Source: Citrus sinensis (Eukaryota > Streptophyta > Magnoliopsida > Sapindales > Rutaceae). Taken from it: DNA of 64,000 nt. Position 1 is the first letter of the stretch, and each line of letters begins with the position of its first letter. The notes below the pieces were generated by a model. The model was not told the origin of the DNA, ran no database searches, and saw nothing but the letters and a program-made list of their open reading frames with translations. Of this stretch, positions 44,471-54,367 are shown piece after piece. Both the position numbers and the translations under genes were made by a program. The stretch spans positions 21,645,501-21,709,500 of the forward strand of contig NC_068559.1 of assembly GCF_022201045.2 (NCBI RefSeq), written 5' to 3'.

Positions 44471-45352
44471 AGGAAGAAATGAGTGAGTAACTTTTCAGTG
44501 AATGGAAGTTGGTTACGGGGAGAAATTCTTGAGCTTTTGTTAAGTGTACCTAAGGATCTCTTTGGTAATTTTGGCCACACGGCGCTTAATTAATGGTTGT
44601 CTTCTCTCAGGTGAGGATACTTGTGTGATTTGCCGGGTGGTCCTAAGATGATGACATGCTTAGGTTTAGGAGGCAAAGATGATCACGACATTATTTAGGA
44701 ATTTTAAAATTCTAAACTTTAATTATTTTAAGACCTTCCATTTTAATTAGAGTCAATTATGGTATTCTATTATTTTATGACTTTATATTTTCATTAGAGT
44801 CAATTAAGTATGAGATTTAGTTAACTTAGGAAAGTACTTTTTATTTTTATTATAATTATGATTTAGTTTCTCATTTTTAAGTTAATTTAGGGAAAATATA
44901 TTTTGTTTCTATTATAATTGTGATTTAGTCTCCCTTTTTAAGTCAACTTAAGAACTTTTTTAGACTCAATTATTCTATAAATTTTTATTCAAAAACTTAT
45001 TTTCTCTATCTTTTTTAAATTCCACTTTGTCAAAAGAAACCACCAGTGACCTTTTTGCTTTTATTATTGTACACGTGGCAACCTCTCTAGCTTATGGTCT
45101 TGCTACTTTTTGGGAAGCTGTCAAGCTGGAGAGGATAGCCGACATGGCATTTTTCCATTGCCCAACCAAGGAGTCTTCATTCTCATTGGCCCCTCATCCT
45201 TAGCCAAAAGGTAGATGTTTTCGATTTCTCACATAGTGGCGTGCACTGTTCATGCACGGGCTCCAACCACCAAAATCTGACTTTTGATAACGACCTTTGA
45301 TTGTTGCATGTTACCAAAACTGGCCTTTTTCTTCGAGGAGCTTATTTTTTAA
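44471..45352. other. Spacer with imperfect tandem AT-rich repeats
   Basis: Between 44730 and 44970 two phrases are each repeated imperfectly: TTAGAGTCAATTA about every 70 bp, and TTATAATTGTGATTTAGT about every 90 bp. It may be an old LTR promoter region. I see no gene. Confidence 0.4.
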
Positions 45353-45952
45353 TTTCCTTTGGAGTTCTGCTATTTACCCCGGGTCAAATCCTGGGTCAAA
45401 CCCCGAAAATTAAAACAAAACGACGTCGTTTTCTCTTCTTCATGAAACGCTACCGTTTCACCATAGCAAAAGCAAACGTTCCTCTCTTCGTTTTCGTCTC
45501 TCTCTCTCTCTCTTGCTCTGTGTCTCCTAAAAAAGCAAAGCATAGCAACAAAAAAAATCGGAGAGGAGAGAGAGACCTCTCGGAGCTTTAAAACAAAAAA
45601 TAAAAACAAGCTCTCTGTATCATCAATCGACTGCAAAAGCATAGATTCTTAGTCGAGATTCGAACTGTTCAACCGCGGATTGGATAACGAGAAGGGGAAT
45701 CCACTTTTCACATTCTCCTTTCTTTTTCGGGTTCCTAGCCAGTTCTAGAGCTAAATCCTTTGTCCGCTAGCTAATAGTCTCATCTTCTCTCTTTCATGAC
45801 TTTCTTGTTGCCCTTTGTTGAGGAAAATCCTTTTAGAGCTGGGAAAACAAAATCTCCAGTCGCATTCAATCTAGAGTCAAGCAGCCCTTCTTCCTTGTTC
45901 CCCTCCTCTTCGTTTTCGTCTTCCCCTCTTTGTTTTCTCGTCTTCGTTTTCG

Positions 45953-46115
45953 TCTGCAATTTGTGCTTGAATTGGTCTAGAATTTGTGCTGATTTGGTCT
46001 GCAATTTGTGCTTGAATTTGTCTGGAATTTGTGCTTGAGTTGGTCCGCAATTTGTGCTTGATTTGGTCTGGAAATTGTGCTGATTTGGTCTGGAATTTGA
46101 GCTGATTTGGTCTGC
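45953..46115. repeat. Imperfect tandem repeats of 21-23 bp in the Pack-MULE
   Basis: About seven units of the type TGGTCTGCAATTTGTGCTTGA with variable spacing, directly before the PPR fragment. Confidence 0.85.
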
Positions 46116-46124
46116 AAAAAATAC

Positions 46125-46525
46125 AGCGTTCACTCAACGGCGGGACAAGGTTTCTTGGAATGCTGTGTTGACTGGCTATGCTCGTCGTGTTCAGAGTGAA
46201 GAAGCTATGACATCTTTCTCAGAGATGCAATGGGAGACAAGACCTTGTAAATTTACATTTGAAACTCTTTTTGGCAGCATGTGCAAACATTTCTTCTCTT
46301 GAGCAAGGCAAACAAATTCATTGTTTCATGATAAATTGTTACAAGATAAATGTTGTATGCAGAGGAGCTTTAGTTGATGTGTACACTAAATGTTGTTGTC
46401 TTGAGTATGCAATACGGGTTTTCAAGGAGTCATCTTCATTGGATGTGATTATTTGCAACTCTATGATTTTGGGATTTTGTCATAATGAAAGGGGCAGAGA
46501 AGCACTTGAATTTTTTCTGCCTTAG
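46125..46525 (+). pseudogene. Captured PPR (PLS-type) gene fragment
   Basis: Frame 1 reads RRDKVSWNAVLTGYARRVQSEEAMTSFSEMQ. After a one-base shift near 46270 it continues LAACANISSLEQGKQIH, then GALVDVYTKCCCLEYAIRVF and CNSMILGFCHNERGREALEFF. These are L, P and S motifs of an organellar RNA-binding PPR protein. Start and end of the donor gene are missing and the frameshift prevents a continuous product. The fragment lies wholly inside the MULE ends. Confidence 0.85.
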
Positions 46526-46663
46526 TATGTTTTGTTTTTACTAGCTCAAATGACTACGTTTCATGCAAGTAAAAAAAAAAAAAAAAAAAAAAAAACCAAA
46601 ACGACGCCGTTTTGAAATAATTCGGGATTTGACCCGGGGAAAGTAGCATTTTCCTTTCCTTTG

Positions 46664-47618
46664 AACTATCTTGACGTTCTGGACAAACGAAATGGCTTTA
46701 CTTTATTGACTCCTCTTGCCACGTGTCTCTGTGTTATTGGTCCACATTTGCACCCACATTTCGCCCACAAACAAGTACTAAATAAATACACCTCACAAGT
46801 ATTTTTATAAATTGGTTTACTAAAACTCTACTTACATTAATATTTGAGAAGCTAGTCTATGACATTGGTATATTCCAACAACATACAATATATCAACATT
46901 ATATACAGAATGAGAGGGAACCATTAACTTCTAAACTATAATTATAACTTTTACTAAATACTTTGCCTTAGAAGCCACAGCTACTAAACAACAATTTTCA
47001 ACGAAGCCTAAAAATGAAATAAATTATAAAAGTAAAGAGTTGCGAAAGGCGAGAACACTAAAAAAATTTTGGGTTAGAAAACGATCGAGTATGGAAACAA
47101 GAGAAATATACTAGTACTTTAGTACGGTTAACAACATTTAGGAGAATATATAATTATTTTAGACATATATTAACGGCATAATTTGTTTGGTCAAAAGTGG
47201 TCAACGATTTGAGCGATATAAGTTATTAGGATTTAGGAAAGACTTTAAGGCTTTACATGAGACATATTTATGAAAACTTTGGACAGCGAATTCTTTTCGA
47301 CAAAGAATAAGGACTTTGACAAAAACCTTTCACTTAAGAACAGTACTGCATGGCTGCATGCAAGGCATGGCGATGATGGACGATAGCAAGTGGTTGTTAA
47401 TAGTTGTTAATCAGCATCTTAAACATTGGAAAGACTAAAGTTAATTTCTGCTTAGACATAAATCCAATAATCGCATGCGTGGGAAGAAATAACTTGGGAT
47501 GTGGTTTGTTTTGTTGCTTAATAGATATAAATCAAAGATTGTTCCATCAAATAACTTGAGAATTTCATTCAAAAAAATGTAATATATAGATTACATAATC
47601 CAACAATCTACTAATTAA
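46664..47618. other. AT-rich spacer
   Basis: Contains the 3' flank of B3-2 near its right end. I see no gene. Confidence 0.4.
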
Positions 47619-48479
47619 TTAATTATTTACAAGATCTAAATTAACAAGAGCAAAACAAAGCTCATTATTGTTATGCTCAAGTCTAAAAGCATAGAGCTGC
47701 ATCCTCGATCCAATTTCAAGTTGATTGGCAGTGTTGCACACAGCCTCTTTATACCAAGTTCTAGTGAGATTCAAAGTATAGCTACTGTCCATGTCCCACT
47801 TCTTCAACCTCACATTCACCGTACTTACACATGGCTGAATTAATTTCACATCCTCTATTGCTTCCCCTCTATCAATTAGCCTCTCTTTCTCCTCCGCCTC
47901 AAGAAAATCATTCTTTATTTTTCCTATAGGTATTGAGAATCGGTTGTGTCGCTCGGTTGTGTCACACATCATCAATTTTTTCTGAATGACTAGCACAACT
48001 TTTGAACCACCCATCTCCTCAATCTCGTTCTTGAATCTTTCCGGCATCTCTGGTACCACTTCTATTACTTGTGCCGCCGCTGCTGCACGGGTTCGATTAG
48101 TCATCTTTCTCCTCTTTTTCTGCCGCTGCTGCTTCTTTGGCTCTTGTGCTACAATACTACTGCTGCTTGACTTTTTATTAATTATCTGTTCAAAGTGTCT
48201 CTTTTTTTTTTGGTGATGATCATGATGATCATCTGCAGCATGCGGCGGCGGCGGCGGCTTGGTTCTATATCTTTTAGGCACATGAAAGCCCAAGACGCTA
48301 ATCTCGTAATTAACCGCCGCCTCCTGTTCTCGAACTAACCTCTTAACAAAATCTGTGACGACTCTCTCCGTTAAGAGTCTCTGTTTCAAGTCCTCATCAC
48401 CTTTTGCCGCTTGTTCTGCCTCTCTCATAAGGCGCTCAAAAGACCCACCATCAGGATGATGATCAGCAGAAACCATCAT
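47619..48479 (-). CDS. B3 domain-containing protein (DUF313 type), B3-2
   Basis: An intronless ORF of 286 residues, clearly paralogous to B3-1. The N-terminal helix FERLMREAEQAAKGDEDLKQRLLTERVVTDF is followed by a His/Lys-rich linker with PKKQQRQKKRRK, a likely nuclear signal. The B3 region starts PEMPERFKNEIEEMGGSKVV and includes RFSIPIGKIKNDFLEAEEK, VRLKKWDM and LYAFRLEHNNNELCFALVNLDLVNN. The conserved Trp of the KKW motif is present. It is probably a nuclear DNA-binding regulator of unknown target. A TATA box lies about 90 bp upstream. Confidence 0.85.
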   Translation of the reverse strand: MMVSADHHPDGGSFERLMREAEQAAKGDEDLKQRLLTERVVTDFVKRLVREQEAAVNYEISVLGFHVPKRYRTKPPPPPHAADDHHDHHQKKKRHFEQIINKKSSSSSIVAQEPKKQQRQKKRRKMTNRTRAAAAAQVIEVVPEMPERFKNEIEEMGGSKVVLVIQKKLMMCDTTERHNRFSIPIGKIKNDFLEAEEKERLIDRGEAIEDVKLIQPCVSTVNVRLKKWDMDSSYTLNLTRTWYKEAVCNTANQLEIGSRMQLYAFRLEHNNNELCFALVNLDLVNN

Positions 48480-48569
48480 CGTTAAAATGAAAGAACTTAA
48501 TAATCAAACTGAATTATATTATCTTCAAGAAACTAAAGCTAGCTAGGGCAGTTCTCGGTTGAGGCAGTA

Positions 48570-48577
48570 TATTTATA
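48570..48577 (-). promoter_or_regulatory. TATA box of B3-2
   Basis: TATAAATA on the minus strand, 91 bp upstream of the ATG at 48479. Confidence 0.6.
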
Positions 48578-48595
48578 AGGACAGTAAACCTAAGT

Positions 48596-48753
48596 GAATT
48601 GGGTATCCCAAATACTTGAGGAAACTAGATAAACTAATTGTTGTTTAAGAGAACTAGGCTAGGCTTACGGGTACTTGAAATTAGTTTCCTAATTATTCTA
48701 AAAAGCGTTCTGGGAAGCCCTCTATGAACTAATTAATAAAGATTTTGGCGCCG
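48596..48753. promoter_or_regulatory. Conserved upstream block shared by oppositely oriented B3 genes
   Basis: The stretch GGGTACTTGAAATTAGTTTC and the following CTAATTATTCTAAAAAG match 61805-61845 almost base for base and 53485-53515 closely, all on the plus strand. Here the gene reads leftwards (minus); at the other two loci it reads rightwards. An E2F-type site TTTGGCGCC closes the block at 48744-48752. Confidence 0.7.
48744..48752. promoter_or_regulatory. E2F-type site upstream of B3-2
   Basis: TTTGGCGCC, 265 bp upstream of the B3-2 ATG, matches the E2F consensus TTTSSCGC. Confidence 0.45.
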
Positions 48754-49410
48754 GATGCAATATTGTTTGGATTTTTTCAGCAGAATTTTTTTTTTCAATT
48801 CTCTGTAAGATCAAAATCTTGTGAAAGCTTAATTTCTAGCCAATTCAGAAAAATTGATCTTGTAAATTAATTTGTGATGTTATTAATTACAAGAAAGGTA
48901 ATTGTGATTAAATTCAAAGTTTCATTTCGGGTTTCCCTTTACTTCTAGCTAAGGTTTCATCTAATTAATATTTAATTAGTCCTAATGCTTTTGAGAATGA
49001 GTAATAATACAGCCACAAACTAATGTAGTATCAATTCATTGGTTGAATGAAAATACAAAATAATGAAAATAAATCATGTGGACCAATAGATATTTAATTT
49101 AACCAATGAATTGATGTCACATAAGTTTGTACAAGAGTTTGTGGCCGTATTATTACTCTTTAAGAAATAACCTAAAACATTCCTATTGTTAATTCTTTCT
49201 TTCATTTTTTAGCGTACAGTGTCCTAATGTGTTTATGAAACCCATTTGCTCAGGAGCTAGGAAATAGCATCATGTTTTATTTCTATCATTTTTTTGTTCT
49301 CACATAAATTTTGTAACATCTAAATAAAAAAAGAATTTGTAAAAGAAAATAAAGTGTCCAACATATAGACTCATCAGCCACAAAATATTCGTGCCAAGTT
49401 TTCAAAAAGA
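48754..49410. other. Spacer left of the LTR retrotransposon
   Basis: Contains an inverted pair around 49025 and 49085-49155 (CAATTCATTGGTT / AACCAATGAATTG and ATAATACAGCCACAAACT with its complement), so a small MITE of about 170 bp is possible. I see no gene. Confidence 0.4.
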
Positions 49411-49415
49411 ATTAT

Positions 49416-49937
49416 TGTTGATGCCGAAATCCGATTGAGTCGGTTAGCGATTTGATACCAGACTTCCGCATCAGCATTAAATTTATTTGGTGGAGAATCG
49501 GTTGGGTAATTGTCAAGATGTCCTGTGACCACTGGCGATTAACCTGCAAATACCTAAAATCACAGAAGACGGTCAGAGGCGCCGGAAGTTTTTCCGGCGT
49601 GAACCCTCCGACGCTCAAGTTAGTTTCTAGGCCTTTCGGAAAAATTTGTGCCACCACTCATGTGGCTTAATAAACATTGCCTTAAAACCCAAAGCTTTTC
49701 GAGTAATTTACAAAAAGTAAAGTAGAACGTAAAAGAAAGAATTTTCCATGAGAGGAAGAGAGAAAAAGATCCCCAGGAGAAGAGAGAAAAAATAAATAAA
49801 TAATCTCCCTTAGGTAACTCCCCAGTCCCCAGTCCCCTCTTTCCCCCTTTATTCTCTCCCCACTCTCATACGTTAAGGATGAGGTCAAAGTCACGCCTCC
49901 ACTCTCCATTTCTTTCTCCTTTTTCCGTTACCAAACA
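49416..49937 (-). repeat. 3' LTR of the non-autonomous element
   Basis: 522 bp, TG...CA ends. The ORF on this strand starting MVAQIFPKGLETNLSVGG is repeated in both LTRs and is not a separate gene. Confidence 0.9.
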
Positions 49938-50080
49938 TCAGTCCCCCAGTTTCTAGTATTGAGAGTGAAATGAATTAAGACTGGAAACTAGAAAGTTTAT
50001 AATTTTTTACAAACTTAAAGCCTTAAGCAACTTATTTTCCTTCCTCTGCTGACCGCGCCATGGGTGAGCAGGTATCATCA

Positions 50081-50435
50081 ATTTAAGGTTTTATGACTTA
50101 TCTAGAGCATGTTTCAAGGCTTTTAACCTTTAACTGACTTAAGCAATTTTAAGCTACTCTTATCGGTTTAAGATCTTATGCCTTACCTAGAATAGGCTTT
50201 AAGGCTTCTAACCTTGCACTTGCTTAAAGTCTTATGCCTTACCTAGAATAGGCTTTAAGGCTTCTAACCTTGCACTTGCTTCAGGTCTTATGCCTTACCT
50301 AGAATAGGTTTTAAGGCTTCTAACCTTGTACCGACTTAAGCAACTTTAAACAACTATTGTCAATTTAAGGTTTTATGTCTTACCTTGAACATATTTTAAG
50401 GCTTTTAATCTTTTACTAACTTAAACAATTTTAAA
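50081..50435. repeat. Internal tandem repeats with alternating 85- and 56-bp periods
   Basis: The anchor TTATG(A/C/T)CTTA recurs at 50091, 50176, 50232, 50288 and 50373. The outer units are 85 bp and the two inner ones 56 bp; the long units carry an extra 29 bp (GACTTAAGCAA...). The array sits just inside the 3' LTR, where Tat/Ogre-type elements commonly hold tandem repeats. Confidence 0.9.
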
Positions 50436-51935
50436 CAAGAAAAGAAAAAGAATGAATGATATTTTTTTTTCAATTGCATCTATTCTATTTAAAGTCATAT
50501 ATAATCCAATTCAATCAAGAAAGATTGAAGCAAAACTCGAACTGTGATGTGTATGTTATCGATTCATAGACTGATTTTTCGAGGAAGCATGCCCAATCAA
50601 AGAATTAATCAGGGATCTGGATTTATGTCCATATATGATACCGTTATCATGCTTAACAGTCAATAAATGTACACTCTTGTCAAAGCAAGTAAATGACTTA
50701 TTGTATAATACTAATAATAAGAATATGGACCTCATACCGTTGCATGTGAGATTTCATGAATAATCATGCAAAAGAATCAGAAATTCTAGATAAATGTATG
50801 ACTTGACGACCAAATTGAAGCTTGATTACGAGCTAAGTGAGTGTACTGATCTAATTCCGAGTATTTTTCGGTAGACTCCTGAGCTCTTTCTGAATCCCGA
50901 GGTGCCTTTGGACATGGCACTGACAACAATTTAAGGCAACGGATTTGTTTCATATCTTGCGGTCATTTTGTCGAACGTCTTCTGTGTGTTATTTTGCATC
51001 ACTACTTCTAAAAATCCTCTCTAATCACCTGTTTCAAAAATTACAAACTCCACATCTCTGCATCCAATCAGTAATTAAATCCTCATTCCAAATGTTTTAA
51101 TCCATCACAATTATGCTGAAACCATGGCATAATCCGATTGTAAAAGTGGATGAGATCTTAGCATCTAAACTTGGAACTTATGCAAAACTTTAATGGCAAG
51201 CACATGACCAAAAGTTGCCTATACAGCAATAAGCATGTGGGCACTAGTTTGTGATATGATTTCATATATTCAATATATGTTTATTTTAAACTTGTGCTCT
51301 GTAATCAATTTCTCATGCTCACGTAAATGAAATGATAAATTGGAACGGTGAGAAGCACACCGAACTTCTCCGATTAGTATCATGTTAATCCACAGATTTT
51401 ACTATATTCATGCATATAAATTAAGCAAACTCAAGCTAATTGTTCCATTTGATTTTCTACTGTGGAATAGATCAACTGTAATTCAGTCCCACCAATCAAG
51501 AAAACCAAGGCGATTGCATGACTTTCATTGACTAAGTGCATTGACTAAATGCATGCATGCTTGTTTAATCGGTCAACATGCTTAAATTGACCAAATTTAC
51601 GATTTAAACAAACAGCTCTTGGAATGGCACAATTGAATCCGAGAATTAAAATAAAATTAATCATCATTAGACTCATGGAGAAATAAATTTAAGCAATACC
51701 AAGATTGTAAGATACGAAATTGATCATTCAATACAATAAATCACGCATATAGATAAGTAAATTGAAGGCAATTACCGATTTGAAGCTTGCAAACATCAGA
51801 ATTGTGTTACTTATTACCGATTAATTGGATTTTCTTTGGTGGATTCGAAACTAAAATAGAACTTGCTCTGATTCGTGCATGATAATATCCTGCCTTCGCT
51901 ATGATAGAGATAAAAGTTTGGCTTTTCGTACCGTT

Positions 51936-51953
51936 TCCCCACAGACGGCGCCA
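51936..51953 (-). other. Primer binding site of the LTR retrotransposon
   Basis: TGGCGCCGTCTGTGGGGA on the minus strand, two bases from the 5' LTR, starts with TGG as expected for the complement of a tRNA CCA end. Confidence 0.75.
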
Positions 51954-51955
51954 AA

Positions 51956-52470
51956 TGTTGATGCCAAAATCCAATTGAGTCGGTTAGCGATTTGATACCA
52001 GACTTCCGCATCAGCATTAAATTTATTTGGTGGAGAATCGGTTGGGTAATTGTCAAGATGTCCTGTGACCACTGACGATTAACCTGCAAATACCTAAAAT
52101 CACAGAAGACGGTCAGAGGCGCCGGAAGTTTTTCCGGCGTGAACCCTCCGACGCTCAAGTTAGTTTCTAGGCCTTTCGGAAAAATTTGTGCCACCACTCA
52201 TGTGGCTTAATAAACATTGCCTTAAAACCCAAAGCTTTTCGAGTAATTTACAAAAAGTAAAGTAGAATGTAAAAGAAAGAATTTTCCATGAGAGGAAGAG
52301 AGAAAAAGATCCCTAGGAGAAGAGAGAAAAAATAAATAAATAATCTCCCTTAGGTAACTCCCCACTCCCCTCTTTCCCCCTTTATTCTCTCCCCACTCTC
52401 ATACGTTAAGGATTAGGTCAAAGTCACGCCTCCACTCTCCATTTCTTTCTCCTTTTTCCGTTACCAAACA
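51956..52470 (-). repeat. 5' LTR of the non-autonomous element
   Basis: 515 bp, nearly identical to 49416-49937, lacking one AGTCCCC-type repeat unit. Confidence 0.9.
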
Positions 52471-52475
52471 ACTAT

Positions 52476-53032
52476 TACACCATTTTTAAATTTTGGTAAA
52501 GTTCAGGATCCTAGACTGTCAACCTGAGCAAACTTCTAAAGGTAATTAAATCTGGAAATTTGATCATATGACTTGACTGGTCGGGTTAAGTCACTCCAGT
52601 AGTCCGCAACTATATGAAAAGCAGCATCAACACCCTCTATTATATCCGCAATATCCACTCCTAATTTCATTGCCTTGAAACCTCGATATATTTTCTGATT
52701 TGTGATTACTTGAAAATCTACTGCAACCATAAACATGCACTAATGCTTATGAAATATCCCTTAGATTTATTCTTTGAACTTCATAAAGATTTTGAGTTGT
52801 TCAAATATCTAACCACATACGAAAATTTTGATCGCCGTCAAAATTGTTGCAGGATGAGGAAAATGGGGAGAACGAATTTGAGTTTGTTAACGGAATGAAG
52901 CTAGCCTGGGGCTTTTCTTGCAACCAAGGTAATGAAATTTTCTTGGCAAAAACTATATGCACTTGTGAAGGTGTCATGGAAATTTTACTAATATCAAACA
53001 AAGTATTACAAGAGAATAGGCCGGGTGTGTGT

Positions 53033-53070
<38 letters not shown>

Positions 53071-53149
53071 GGTAATGTGAGGGATCGATATCATATTATA
53101 CAGGACCTTCATTTTGCTTTTTGATGTGGTACTTAAATTACTTTTAATT
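52476..53149. other. Spacer with an unrecognised 66-codon ORF
   Basis: The minus-strand ORF 52536-52736 reads MFMVAVDFQVITNQKIYRGFKAMKLGVDIADIIEG at its start when read in parts; it has an ordinary, protein-like composition but I cannot assign it. It could be an exon of a broken gene. No splice partners are evident. Confidence 0.25.
53025..53068. repeat. GT microsatellite
   Basis: About twenty GT units with two interruptions (GTGGGTGT). Confidence 0.95.
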
Positions 53150-53375
53150 CCTGACTTTAATTTTTAGGTTAAATTGATGCCACAAATACTTGGCTCATGC
53201 AAAGAGGTGAGATATTAACTGAATGGTATATGGTTTAAATCCGCATCATTAATTGTTATACCATTCACAGTTAAGGCTCTTTACCCCTCACAAATGACGT
53301 GTTTAGTGGGGATCGAACCCGAGAGCTCTTCCCACAAACTCAGCCTGCGCTGCCAACTGATCCACAACCATTTGG
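53150..53375 (-). mobile_element. tRNA-derived SINE (ends approximate)
   Basis: On the minus strand an A box TGGATCAGTTGG (53353-53364) and a B box GGTTCGATCC (53310-53319) have tRNA-like spacing, followed by an unrelated tail. It lies at the left edge of the duplicated B3 upstream region, which begins at about 53378. No target-site duplication was found by eye. Confidence 0.7.
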
Positions 53376-53630
53376 TAGTCTTTGATTCTTCTTAATCTTA
53401 ACTGAAGTGGGCATCCAAAAAACTTGAGAAAACTACATAAATTAACTAAGAGAACTAATACTAGGCTAGGCTAGTCTTGGGGGCACTTAAAATGAGTTTC
53501 CTAATTATTCCAAAACGCCCTTCATGAACCAAAGTTTTAGGCGGCCAAGTAATCAAACTAATTAATTCTCAGATTAATTATTCGGAAATCTCTACACTGT
53601 CGGAAAGAGCCCTTCACCCTAAAGACCAAT

Positions 53631-53640
53631 TTTGGCGCCA
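53631..53640. promoter_or_regulatory. E2F-type palindrome upstream of B3-3
   Basis: TTTGGCGCCA lies 237 bp before the B3-3 ATG. A second site TTTGGCGC is at 53727-53734, 143 bp before it. Confidence 0.45.
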
Positions 53641-53876
53641 AGACCCCCTAGCGGTGATAATTTGATGATGTTGCCAAGTTCTAATTGTATCAGGACACAA
53701 ATATTTCGAATAATCTGAGAATTAGATTTGGCGCTAAAATCCTTTGTTCATACGGACTAGGATTACTTAATTCTACATATACTTCATAAATAGGATGGCC
53801 ACAACATTAACTGTAAAGCTTTCTTGAATATCTGTGTTCAATTTCTTTTGTATCGTTTGTGTCTGTTAATCATACA

Positions 53877-54367
53877 ATGATGATGGTCGACAATCAAAAC
53901 GGTGCTGCAGCAGCAGCACAAGCGGTGGTACCGGAGATGCCGGCAAGCTGCAAGAACAAGATTGAGGAGATGGGCGGTTCAAAAGTTGTGCTGGTCATTC
54001 AGCAAAAAGTTGACACAAAGTGATACAAGAAGCCAATCCTCGATTCTCCATACCAGAAGGACAGATAATGAATGATTTTCTTGAGGCGGAGGAGGAAGAG
54101 TTACTTGTTGATAGAAACCAACCAATGCATAATGTAAGATTGATCCACCCATGTGTGAGTAAGGTGACGAATGTGACATTAAAGAAGTGGCACATGACCA
54201 ATGCCTGTAATTATAATCTCAGAGGATCTTGGCATGAACAAGTTGTGGGCGACGCTGAGAATGCTCTTCAGGATGGAACCATGGTGCAACTCTATGCTTT
54301 CAGAAGACTTCAGGATAATAATAATGAGCTTTGTTTTGCTCTTGTTAATTTAGATCTTCTCAATTAG
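53877..54367 (+). pseudogene. Short B3-domain gene with frameshifts, B3-3
   Basis: The ATG at 53877 opens MMMVDNQNGAAAAAQAVVPEMPASCKNKIEEMGGSKVVLVIQ in parts, then the frame runs into TGA after DTK. The rest of the domain continues in another frame (54020-54367: FSIPEGQIMNDFLEAEEE, VTLKKWHM, LYAFRR, ELCFALVNLDLLN). Compared with the intact B3-4 gene at 62112, one base is gained near 54009 and two are lost near 54036, so the frame is not restored. The TATA-like sequence TATATATAC of B3-4 is CATATAC here. The copy is probably a pseudogene. A truncated protein from the internal ATG at 54020 cannot be excluded. Confidence 0.8.

Larger units (their letters stand above)
45362..46654. mobile_element. 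Pack-MULE (1293 bp) carrying a PPR gene fragment
   Basis: A perfect 9-bp duplication TTTCCTTTG flanks it (45353-45361 and 46655-46663). The ends share inverted TGCTA...CCCCGGGTCAAATCC sequence and an inner palindrome AAACGACGTCGTTT (left) / AAACGACGCCGTTT (right). Inside are a run of Arg/Ser-rich low complexity, a 21-23-bp tandem repeat array, a fragment of a pentatricopeptide repeat gene and an A run of about 25. No transposase is encoded. Confidence 0.87.
49416..52470 (-). mobile_element. Non-autonomous LTR retrotransposon (3055 bp), probably Ty3/gypsy Tat-like
   Basis: Two LTRs of 522 and 515 bp (49416-49937 and 51956-52470) flank a 2.0-kb interior without gag or pol. On the minus strand the LTR starts TGTTTGGTAAC and ends GGCATCAACA. 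Two bases inside the 5' LTR lies a primer binding site TGGCGCCGTCTGTGGGGA (51936-51953), and the 3' LTR is preceded by the purine tract CTGGGGGACTGA. Flanks are ATTAT and ACTAT, a 5-bp duplication with one mismatch. The LTRs differ at about six or seven bases plus one 7-bp indel, so insertion is recent. The PBS and PPT type suggest a Tat/Ogre-like parent. Confidence 0.9.

Noticed and set aside
45301..46137. Several 80-117-codon ORFs around the left half of the Pack-MULE
   Set aside because: Low-complexity Ser/Arg or repeat-derived reading frames present on both strands.
46259..46525. PPR-like ORF as an independent small gene
   Set aside because: It is a fragment bounded by MULE ends, lacks an N-terminus and has a frameshift upstream.
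50081..50435. Regularly spaced repeats that could suggest an array such as CRISPR
   Set aside because: Head-to-tail repeats with no unique spacers, inside a plant retrotransposon.
49412..52197. ORF MVAQIFPKGLETNLSVGG on the minus strand, found twice
   Set aside because: It lies inside both LTRs, so the repetition is due to the element and not a gene pair.
52844..53080. ORF ending in a run of Cys-Val
   Set aside because: The tail is translated GT microsatellite; the rest is not recognisable.
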